This document shows, piece after piece, positions 1 through 5,447 of a stretch of DNA of 7,995 nt. The position numbers and the translations under genes are program-made. This DNA comes from Nanobdellati archaeon (GTDB lineage: Archaea > EX4484-52 > JAADEF01). The notes under the pieces were generated by a model. It made no database searches, was not told the DNA's origin, and was given only the letters and a program-made list of their open reading frames with translations. Each line of letters opens with the position of its first letter. The first letter of the stretch is position 1. The stretch spans positions 1 to 7,995 of the forward strand of contig JALWJP010000196.1 in assembly GCA_026997215.1 (NCBI GenBank), in the 5' to 3' direction.

Positions 1-195
1 AACCTGGATTTAATAGGTAAAGGTTATAAAGAATATTATAATTTGCTCTTATCTCTTTTAATAGACGAAATGAGAAACAATGAAATAGAAATAAATAGTG
101 CTAAAACACTAAGAGAAGCAAGTAGACGGGTATTATATTCATATAAATTAGAAGATAGAAATCAAATCACTTTAAAGGTGAGGAGGTACTTATGA
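1..195 (+). CDS. 3' end of an unidentified protein (partial)
   Basis: Frame 1 is open from the first base to a TGA at 193-195, giving the last 64 residues of a protein whose start lies outside the window. The visible part is rich in Lys, Arg, Glu, Leu and Tyr, looks mostly helical, and has no membrane segment or cysteine. It ends in KVRRYL. I do not recognise the family. The TGA overlaps the ATG of the next gene (ATGA, 192-195), so the two are very likely co-transcribed and translationally coupled. That suggests a role linked to the small pilin-like protein downstream, but no function can be assigned from this fragment. Confidence 0.75.
   Translation, partial: NLDLIGKGYKEYYNLLLSLLIDEMRNNEIEINSAKTLREASRRVLYSYKLEDRNQITLKVRRYL
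182..187 (+). promoter_or_regulatory. Shine-Dalgarno site for the gene at 192
   Basis: GGAGGT lies 4 nt before the ATG at 192, inside the last codons of the upstream gene. It fixes the start of the small pilin-like gene and supports translational coupling through the ATGA overlap. Confidence 0.75.
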
Positions 196-557
196 AAAAA
201 AGAAAAGGTCAGTTTTTTATAATTGCAGGAATCGCTTTTTCTATAGCATTATATTGGTTCGTATCAGGTTTGTTTTTAAGCAAAACAGCAACATTTGAAA
301 GAAACGAAGAACTTGCAAAATTAGTTTCTGTAGATAGATTAATAGGAAGCACATATAAGAAGGTGAATGAAATAGATATTTATAACCCTAATGCTACCTC
401 TGATTTAGTATTAATAGAGATGTTAATCAGAGAAAGCATAAAAGCATATAATCTCGAAAATTATGACTTCAATTACTATTTTACAGGAGGTTCGTGGAAA
501 GTGGAGATAAAGATAAAAGACAAGAACATATATATCTATAAAAAAATCCTCAAATAA
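192..557 (+). CDS. Small class III signal peptide (pilin-like) protein
   Basis: The 121-residue protein begins MKKRKGQFFIIAG, a basic stretch followed by Gly-Gln and a hydrophobic helix at about residues 7-30. This is the archaeal prepilin or archaellin pattern, with predicted cleavage by a FlaK/PibD-type peptidase between G6 and Q7. The remaining ~90 residues are mixed charged and beta-like sequence (ending in a GGSWKVEIKIKDKNIYIY-type strand pattern) with no cysteine, unlike the two pilins at 4112-5086. The start is set by GGAGGT 4 nt upstream and an ATGA overlap with the preceding gene. It converges on the platform gene at 550 with an 8-bp overlap. Its role could be a minor pilin, an assembly factor, or a simple membrane-anchored protein. 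The signal is seen; the filament role is inferred from the neighbours. Confidence 0.72.
   Translation: MKKRKGQFFIIAGIAFSIALYWFVSGLFLSKTATFERNEELAKLVSVDRLIGSTYKKVNEIDIYNPNATSDLVLIEMLIRESIKAYNLENYDFNYYFTGGSWKVEIKIKDKNIYIYKKILK
540..546 (-). terminator. Possible oligo-U terminator of the leftward platform operon
   Basis: On the minus strand a run of seven T begins 3 nt after the TGA at 550-552. Archaeal transcription often ends at such U tracts without a stem. It lies inside the 3' end of the opposing gene, so a leftward transcript would end antisense to it. No termination has been shown. Confidence 0.4.
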
Positions 558-1413
558 CTGTTAAACTTATATAACCTATAAGGCTCATAATAATACTATG
601 CCTTAATCCTGCAGATATTTTTCCTTCAGCTAATTTACCAATACTTAATCCAGCAAATAATCCTTGAATTACTGCTAAATGGGTAAATAAAGAATTGTAA
701 AGAGTAGGATCTATAGCAACAGCATTTTCTGATTCTGCTGAAGACAGTGCAGGTATTAAGAATTTCTTCATACCTATCATCACCCCTAAAAAAATAATAA
801 AAATAAAATAACCTTGAATCATTTGACCATGAATACTTGCACTTCTCTCTTTCCTTATCCTATCAATCTCAAAGGTAGAGGCAGTTACAGATTCCAAAAC
901 ATCAGCCAAATTACCTCCCGATCTATAGGCTTCTAATACTGTTGCAATAACTCTTTTTATAAGATGATTATTTACTCTTTCACTAAAATTTTCCATAGCT
1001 TTATTAAAAGGTATGCCCCAGGATAATTCAGTAGTAAGTTTTTTAATATAAGGATCTAAACCACCGTAATGTCCACGAGAGGCATAAACAATAGCACGAT
1101 GCAAATCCATACCGCTTCTTAACCCTTCTACAATATTTCTTAAAAAGTTAGGAAAGTTTTCTTCAATAGATTTACTTTCTAAATATTTAGTATAACGATA
1201 AACAGTAGGAGGAACTAAAAAAACAACTAAAGCTAAAGCGTTAATGATATTAGCTAAGAGACCTGTTCCAGCAGCGTGAATAGTACTTATAACTCTTAAA
1301 TTAATAATTAAGAGGATTAAAGCTGAAAGAGTTGAAGCCATTACAATAATTATAAAATTCCAATCCTGTTTTTCCAACCATTCGTTTAAAGCGCCTTTCT
1401 TTTTATATTTCAT
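550..1413 (-). CDS. Type IV pilus/T2SF-family membrane platform protein (second half, TadC/FlaJ-like)
   Basis: The 287-residue polytopic protein is the inner-membrane platform type that couples a secretion ATPase to pilin insertion. Hydrophobic segments lie at about 19-37, 52-69, 197-217, 242-260 and 271-287. The cytoplasmic T2SF domain lies at about 88-212, with SGMDLHRAI (100-108) and the family-typical SGGNLADVLESV (165-176). It is about half the length of a one-piece archaeal FlaJ, and its partner is the adjacent upstream T2SF gene, from which it is separated by only 2 nt. The start is supported by GAGGTG at 1419-1424. It is the last gene of the ATPase-platform operon and overlaps the convergent small pilin-like gene by 8 bp. 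The family call is strong. The identity of the filament (pilus, secretion-like or archaellum-like) is open. Confidence 0.9.
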   Translation of the reverse strand: MKYKKKGALNEWLEKQDWNFIIIVMASTLSALILLIINLRVISTIHAAGTGLLANIINALALVVFLVPPTVYRYTKYLESKSIEENFPNFLRNIVEGLRSGMDLHRAIVYASRGHYGGLDPYIKKLTTELSWGIPFNKAMENFSERVNNHLIKRVIATVLEAYRSGGNLADVLESVTASTFEIDRIRKERSASIHGQMIQGYFIFIIFLGVMIGMKKFLIPALSSAESENAVAIDPTLYNSLFTHLAVIQGLFAGLSIGKLAEGKISAGLRHSIIMSLIGYISLTVI

Positions 1414-1415
1414 CT

Positions 1416-2429
1416 TTACACCTCTGGTTGAGTCAAATGAAGGAATAATAAAAAGACTATATTTACAAAAGGTATAAGCACATACACGCCTAACTTCATT
1501 ATATCTTCAGGTTTGTAATTTAAAAGAGTAGAATCAGGAACTACATTAATAACTGCTAAAATGGTAACAAGGAATAAAGGAGCAGTTATAAGAACGGCAG
1601 TATAAATATCTGCATAGGTTTGCAAAGTTTCTAAATATTTTTTCCTTTCTAATCGATACAAAAAGAGCGCTTGTTTACTTGCTTCACCTAAATAAGATCT
1701 TAAATTACCTCCACTTTCTACAATAGAGATAATACCAAATAACAAAGATTTAAAACGTTCGGAAGGTGTTATAATAGCAATATTCTTCATTGCTTGAAGC
1801 ACATCTTCTCCAAAAACCTCCATCCTTCGAATGATGTTCTTTATTTCTTGAGTCACTTCTCCGTAATCTGCTAATTCCACCATCATCCTAAAAGCTTTAT
1901 CGAGAGGTACAGAAGCATAAGAAATTGCTGCCAAATGATTTAATGCAAAAGGTAGATTATTATCAATATCTTTTTTTCTTTCATTTATCACATAAAAAGG
2001 ATAAATATAACCTCCTGTAAAGGTTATAAGAAAGGGAATAACAGTAATAATAATCAAACCTGAAAGAAACAAATAAAAAGAATAGGATAAAGTAAAATAA
2101 GTAGCTAACAACAAACCTAAAAGTATGGCATGAGAAAAAATAGCTATCGCAACCAATGATCCTATATAAGTATCAGGATTTATGTTAAGATTAGCTTTAA
2201 CAATTGCTTCTTTCAAAGGTTCAAAAAACTGAGGATATATGTTCTGAATGCGAGAAAAATATCTGTTAGTTAAGGCACGTAAAGAAGTTGCCTTCAAAAT
2301 GGATAAAAAATCTAAAAAATCCATTTTTTTGGTTTTTTTTCTTTCATGTGCTATTAATCCCTTCTCTTCCAAAAGCCTCTTAAAGTGATCATCATCTCTT
2401 TTTTTCTTTAACAACAACATAATTATCAC
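1416..2429 (-). CDS. Type IV pilus/T2SF-family membrane platform protein (first half, TadB/FlaJ-like)
   Basis: This 337-residue protein has a charged, Lys-rich N-terminal ~60 residues, then hydrophobic segments at about 89-110, 117-139, 274-297 and 311-332. A T2SF cytoplasmic domain between them (about 158-290) contains YASVPLDKAF (171-180) and VESGGNLRSYL (237-247), the same SGGNL signature seen in the neighbouring platform protein. It should form part of the membrane platform that receives ATPase movement. The start used is GTG at 2427-2429, which overlaps the ATPase stop codon (GTGA). An in-frame ATG at 2418-2420 (Met4) is a close alternative, and no strong Shine-Dalgarno site separates them. 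Codons for residues ~31-36 hold A8 and A7 runs on the coding strand just before Met36, a possible slippage spot, though the frame is intact. Confidence 0.9.
   Translation of the reverse strand: MIIMLLLKKKRDDDHFKRLLEEKGLIAHERKKTKKMDFLDFLSILKATSLRALTNRYFSRIQNIYPQFFEPLKEAIVKANLNINPDTYIGSLVAIAIFSHAILLGLLLATYFTLSYSFYLFLSGLIIITVIPFLITFTGGYIYPFYVINERKKDIDNNLPFALNHLAAISYASVPLDKAFRMMVELADYGEVTQEIKNIIRRMEVFGEDVLQAMKNIAIITPSERFKSLLFGIISIVESGGNLRSYLGEASKQALFLYRLERKKYLETLQTYADIYTAVLITAPLFLVTILAVINVVPDSTLLNYKPEDIMKLGVYVLIPFVNIVFLLFLHLTQPEV
1419..1424 (-). promoter_or_regulatory. Shine-Dalgarno site for the second platform gene
   Basis: On the minus strand GAGGTG sits 5 nt before the ATG at 1411-1413, inside the final codons of the preceding platform gene. 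It fixes that start and points to translation as part of one polycistronic message. Confidence 0.65.
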
Positions 2430-4048
2430 AGTATCAATTCATCTCTTCTCATCATATCAAGTGCTCCTTCCTTATCTTTATGATAATAATTAACATATTT
2501 AGAAAATTGAAAAAAATTGGTTATATTATGTTTATCAAGCCATTCCAGATATTGCCTTCTTAAATCTATCTCCTTCTCTATCTCGTGAAGAGGAATACCA
2601 TATTCACTGCTAATTTTTTCTAGCAAATAACTGTTCTTTTTAACTATCACATCACGCGCAGGATCCCATTCAAATACATCATTAACATGTGCCCTTCCGG
2701 TGTTCTTATCTACATCTATCAACTCTGAAGCTTTTTTTAATCTTCTATAGCTTTTACCAAATTGTAAAGCATGACTCATCACCAATATCAAATCCAAAGA
2801 CTCTACTAATTCCGGAGGTAGGCTAATAGGTGGTGTCTCTATTCTTTTAATAATATCATCAACACTACCTCCATGTATGGTTCCTATAGAAGGATGACCA
2901 GAAGCCATCCCTTGAAACAATACAGATGCTTCCTTGCCTCTTACTTCTCCTACAATAACATAATCAGGATTTTGTCTAAAACTTTCTTTTAACAAATCAA
3001 ACATAGTAATTTCTCCGTATCTGCCCCCGGTACCTGCCATTCCAAAACCTGTTCTTACAACAGCAGGTATCCAGTTTTCATGAGGCAACCTTAACTCTCT
3101 TGTATCCTCTATAGAAATTATTTTATCTTCAGGAGGTATAAAACTCACTAAAGCATTCAATAAAGTAGTTTTACCTGCTCCCGTACCTCCTGCAATAAGA
3201 ATGTTAAGTTTATGCTCTATAATATACCAAGCATAAGCTAAGAATTCTATAGATAAGGATTTTAATCGATATAAATCCAAAGGACTATAAGGTACACGAA
3301 TAAATTTCCTTATAGAGAAAGTAGGACCATGAGTGGTTACATCAGAAGATAAAGTAGCGTTAACTCTTGAACCATCTGGCAAAGTACCATCTAACAAAGG
3401 TTCTGCATAAGAAATGTATCTTTTACATTTTTCAGCTAGTTTTATTATAAATTCTTCTAATTCTCTCTCATTTTTATAGATTATATTGGTTCTAAGATTA
3501 CCGAATTTTTTATGAGTTATATAAATAGGTATGTTAACTCCATCACACCCTATATCTTCTATAAAAGGATCGTACATCAAAGGTTCTATTTTACCCAAAC
3601 CAATAAAATTTTTATAGATATAATACATAATTCGATTAAATTGTCCTGGTTTCAACAAAATACCAAAATCATTAATGATGGTTTTAATTTTGTTTTTAAT
3701 ATATTCTACCTGCTCGTCTTTATCTTCTAATTCGTTAAATTCTTTATCTAAATAATGAGTTAAGTTATTTTTAATCAATTCCAGTATTTCTCTTTCTTCA
3801 TTATCTAAATCAGGTTCTTTTACACTATAAATTAAATCCTTCTCCTTGTCATCCCACCTAATATGAGCCAAAGCAAATGGCGATATTAAAGGATACTTAA
3901 CATCTAAATTTCTAACATTCTCTGTGGGAAAAAAAATAAGAGAGGTCATGGGTTTTATTTTAAAACTTTCAATCTCCTTTATTAGTTTCTCCTCTAAAGA
4001 TTTTAATTCATAATATTTCTTTCTTAAAATTCCTCTTAATTTAACCAT
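2426..4048 (-). CDS. Type IV pilus assembly / secretion ATPase, VirB11-FlaI-TadA family
   Basis: This cytoplasmic hexameric ATPase is predicted to power pilin assembly or secretion through the adjacent platform proteins. All nucleotide motifs are present in the 540 residues: Walker A G287-T294 (GGTGAGKT), Asp box ISIEDTREL (311-319), Walker B region PDYVIVGEVRG (361-371), and His box GHPSIGTIH (384-392). The conserved SYAEPLLDGTLPDGSRV region (213-229) and the arginine-bearing SIRKF (245-249) belong to the N-terminal substrate-facing domain of this family. Residues 1-130 are a charged, helical extension, and there is no tetracysteine zinc motif. The ATG has no Shine-Dalgarno site, but a TATA-like sequence centred about 27 nt upstream fits a leaderless message. 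It is first in the operon and its TGA overlaps the next gene's start. The ATPase family is near certain. Its exact subtype (pilus, archaellum or Tad-like) is inferred only. Confidence 0.95.
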   Translation of the reverse strand: MVKLRGILRKKYYELKSLEEKLIKEIESFKIKPMTSLIFFPTENVRNLDVKYPLISPFALAHIRWDDKEKDLIYSVKEPDLDNEEREILELIKNNLTHYLDKEFNELEDKDEQVEYIKNKIKTIINDFGILLKPGQFNRIMYYIYKNFIGLGKIEPLMYDPFIEDIGCDGVNIPIYITHKKFGNLRTNIIYKNERELEEFIIKLAEKCKRYISYAEPLLDGTLPDGSRVNATLSSDVTTHGPTFSIRKFIRVPYSPLDLYRLKSLSIEFLAYAWYIIEHKLNILIAGGTGAGKTTLLNALVSFIPPEDKIISIEDTRELRLPHENWIPAVVRTGFGMAGTGGRYGEITMFDLLKESFRQNPDYVIVGEVRGKEASVLFQGMASGHPSIGTIHGGSVDDIIKRIETPPISLPPELVESLDLILVMSHALQFGKSYRRLKKASELIDVDKNTGRAHVNDVFEWDPARDVIVKKNSYLLEKISSEYGIPLHEIEKEIDLRRQYLEWLDKHNITNFFQFSKYVNYYHKDKEGALDMMRRDELIL

Positions 4049-4050
4049 AA

Positions 4051-4060
4051 AATATATATA
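4051..4060 (+). promoter_or_regulatory. Putative TATA box for the rightward pilin genes
   Basis: The sequence aatatatata resembles an archaeal TATA box. Transcription starting about 25 nt downstream, near 4081, would leave a leader of ~30 nt containing the GGAGGTG ribosome site. The region is very AT-rich, so the exact box is uncertain. Confidence 0.45.
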
Positions 4061-4069
4061 TCAATTGCA

Positions 4070-4080
4070 TAATATATAAT
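4070..4080 (-). promoter_or_regulatory. Putative TATA box for the leftward ATPase-platform operon
   Basis: Read on the minus strand this is attatatatta, centred about 27 nt upstream of the ATPase ATG. That is where an archaeal TATA box would lie if transcription began at the start codon. The absence of a Shine-Dalgarno site before this ATG fits a leaderless transcript. Confidence 0.5.
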
Positions 4081-4097
4081 TTAAGAATATGATTTTT

Positions 4098-4104
4098 GGA
4101 GGTG
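4098..4104 (+). promoter_or_regulatory. Strong Shine-Dalgarno site of the first pilin
   Basis: GGAGGTG, a full match to the archaeal anti-Shine-Dalgarno, lies 7 nt before the ATG at 4112. It selects that ATG rather than the in-frame ATG two codons later, and fits high expression of a major subunit. Confidence 0.8.
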
Positions 4105-4111
4105 TAAAGCA

Positions 4112-4567
4112 ATGAAAATGAAAGGAGTATCGCCATTGATTGCAGCTGTGTTGCTTATCGTCTTTACAGTAGCAATAGGAGCAGTAGTGCTTAATTGGAT
4201 GACTAGTTATACTCAAGGAACAACAGAAAGAGCGGGTACAGATACGTCATCCACAATAGATTGTGCTAAACAAATATTAAGCATAGAGAATGTTTCAAAA
4301 AGCAATGGTCGAGTAACAGTAAGAATAGAAAATCTAGGAAGTGCAAGTGCCGATCTTACGAATCTTTATGTATATGATGATGCAGGAAATAGCTGTGAAA
4401 TAACAATAAGCGAAACATTACCTGCAGGAGGATTTAGAATATTCACAGCACCGGAAACTACACAACCTCCGAACTCTGAATGTGACAAAGTTAATAACGA
4501 TACATATACCGTAAGAGTAAGTTCAAGTTGTGGTGCCTCAGACAAGTTTACCTATCCTAAAGGATAA
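4112..4567 (+). CDS. Archaeal type IV pilin, likely major subunit
   Basis: The protein starts MKMKGVSPLIAAVLLIVF, the classic archaeal type IV pilin N-terminus. Predicted prepilin peptidase cleavage is after G5, and the hydrophobic assembly helix covers about residues 6-28. The 151-residue precursor then has a Thr/Ser-rich neck (31-49) and a beta-like globular domain with cysteines C51, C95, C124 and C140, enough for two disulfides outside the cell. Two N-glycosylation sequons are visible, N60-V-S and N129-D-T. A strong GGAGGTG site, the position directly opposite the ATPase operon, and an oligo-T tract after the stop all fit a highly expressed filament subunit. Processing needs a prepilin peptidase that is not in the window. 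Pilin identity is well supported. The 'major' status is inferred. Confidence 0.92.
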   Translation: MKMKGVSPLIAAVLLIVFTVAIGAVVLNWMTSYTQGTTERAGTDTSSTIDCAKQILSIENVSKSNGRVTVRIENLGSASADLTNLYVYDDAGNSCEITISETLPAGGFRIFTAPETTQPPNSECDKVNNDTYTVRVSSSCGASDKFTYPKG

Positions 4568-4573
4568 ACTTAC

Positions 4574-4584
4574 TTTTTCTTTTT
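4574..4584 (+). terminator. Oligo-T tract between the two pilin genes
   Basis: TTTTTCTTTTT begins 6 nt after the first pilin's stop codon, with more T-rich sequence following to 4595. Archaeal RNA polymerase commonly terminates at such tracts. Partial termination here would lower expression of the second pilin relative to the first. No stem-loop is needed or seen. Confidence 0.55.
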
Positions 4585-4606
4585 ATATTACTTTTAGTGG
4601 GAGACT

Positions 4607-5086
4607 ATGAGTAATAAAGGTTTATCTTCCTTAGTAGGAGAAGTATTAATGATAAGTTTAGTATTTGTTGCAGGTATTTTTGTATATAAATGGAGTGGTG
4701 GATTCTCCTCAAAACATTTAGATAATTCTAAAGAAAGTGGATATAAAATTGCTGAATGCGCAGTAGTACAAGCGTCATTAGATGAATTCTTTTACAATAC
4801 ACAAACACAAGAATTTAAAATAATGCTTACTAATAAAGCTACCTCTCAACCATATGTTGTTGAAAGAATAGAAATCTACAACTCTAAAGGAGAAAAATGC
4901 GTAATAGATGGTGTAATAAAATTACTACCCGGGGAAACTAAATTCTTTAGTTTCTCATGTAATAACAACTTCATTACAACATGCGAAGAATTCAGAAGTT
5001 TGGCTGTAGTATCGCAATGCAAAGATAAATCGCTTTATTACGGAAAGCCCTTAACACTTACTTCGTCAAACGTTTGTAAGATGTAA
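4607..5086 (+). CDS. Second pilin-like protein, cysteine-rich paralogue
   Basis: The 159-residue precursor starts MSNKGLSSLVGEVLMISLVF: a short leader ending in KG (cleavage predicted after G5) and a hydrophobic helix to about residue 28. The exported domain has six cysteines (C51, C98, C118, C126, C138, C157). Four of them, with the intervening IYNSKGEKC and LLPGETKFF segments, line up with C51, C95, C124 and C140 and with VYDDAGNSC and LPAGGFRIF of the upstream pilin, so the two look like diverged paralogues. It lies 39 nt after that gene behind an oligo-T tract and has only a weak ribosome site (GGGAG, 4599-4603). This suggests lower expression, as expected for a minor or tip pilin. Its end overlaps the convergent Toprim gene by 29 bp. 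No N-X-S/T sequon is seen. Confidence 0.85.
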   Translation: MSNKGLSSLVGEVLMISLVFVAGIFVYKWSGGFSSKHLDNSKESGYKIAECAVVQASLDEFFYNTQTQEFKIMLTNKATSQPYVVERIEIYNSKGEKCVIDGVIKLLPGETKFFSFSCNNNFITTCEEFRSLAVVSQCKDKSLYYGKPLTLTSSNVCKM

Positions 5087-5423
5087 GTAAAGATTCTGTA
5101 TTATTTACATGCATTAAGGAAAATAACCTACGTCTAAAAGATGATATTAATATGATATTTCTTTGTTTCAAAGCATCTCTTAATTTTTCTCCTTCTTCAT
5201 CTTCATCTAAAAAATCAATAACTTTTTTATCTAATAAATAATAAACTAACTCGTCATAAGAAAGAGATCTCACTTCCAAAATAAAAGAAGGTTCAAGACC
5301 AAAATAAACAAGAGCTGTTTTATCTTTTTTACCTTCAACTATAATTATTGCGTTTTCATAAACACTAATATAGTTATTTAAGTCATTTACAATAATTTCT
5401 ATTTCTTCAACCAATTTCTGCAT
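5058..5423 (-). CDS. Small stand-alone Toprim-domain protein, UPF0292-like
   Basis: With the ATG start the protein has 121 residues. It carries the two Toprim metal-binding motifs: IIIVEGKKDKTAL (26-38, with the catalytic-type Glu at E30) and IDFLDEDEEGEKL (69-81, with the D-x-D-x-x-G pattern at D73, D75 and G78). The following basic FRRRLFSL and ESLLTSYKRL segments resemble the C-terminal part of archaeal UPF0292 proteins, a family related to the Toprim of RNase M5 and primases whose function is unknown. An in-frame TTG at 5433-5435 would add four residues and leave only 3 nt after the ATPase gene. I prefer the ATG because homologues start near here and neither start has a ribosome site. It follows the cation ATPase on the same strand and overlaps the second pilin's end by 29 bp. 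Toprim is clear, UPF0292 is likely, and its substrate is unknown. Confidence 0.82.
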   Translation of the reverse strand: MQKLVEEIEIIVNDLNNYISVYENAIIIVEGKKDKTALVYFGLEPSFILEVRSLSYDELVYYLLDKKVIDFLDEDEEGEKLRDALKQRNIILISSFRRRLFSLMHVNNTESLLTSYKRLTK

Positions 5424-5433
5424 AGGACTTATC

Positions 5434-5447
5434 AATTCTTAAGAATT
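5434..5447. repeat. Perfect 14-bp palindrome at the ATPase/Toprim junction
   Basis: AATTCTTAAGAATT is perfectly self-complementary and covers the ATPase stop codon and the gap before the Toprim gene. Just upstream on the minus strand is a T/A-rich stretch (about 5446-5457) that could serve as a weak TATA box about 27 nt from the Toprim ATG. Such a palindrome can arise by chance in AT-rich DNA. Confidence 0.4.

Noticed and set aside
3512..3730. Open frame on the + strand inside the secretion ATPase gene
   Set aside because: It is antisense to a strongly conserved ATPase gene, has AT-driven low-complexity composition and no ribosome site; a shadow frame.
550..5086. Archaellum (motility) operon
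   Set aside because: The ATPase and platform are compatible, but the platform is split in two and no archaellum accessory gene (FlaG, FlaF, FlaH type) is present. The pilins carry the KGVSPLIA-type pilin start, so a pilus-like filament is the better reading.
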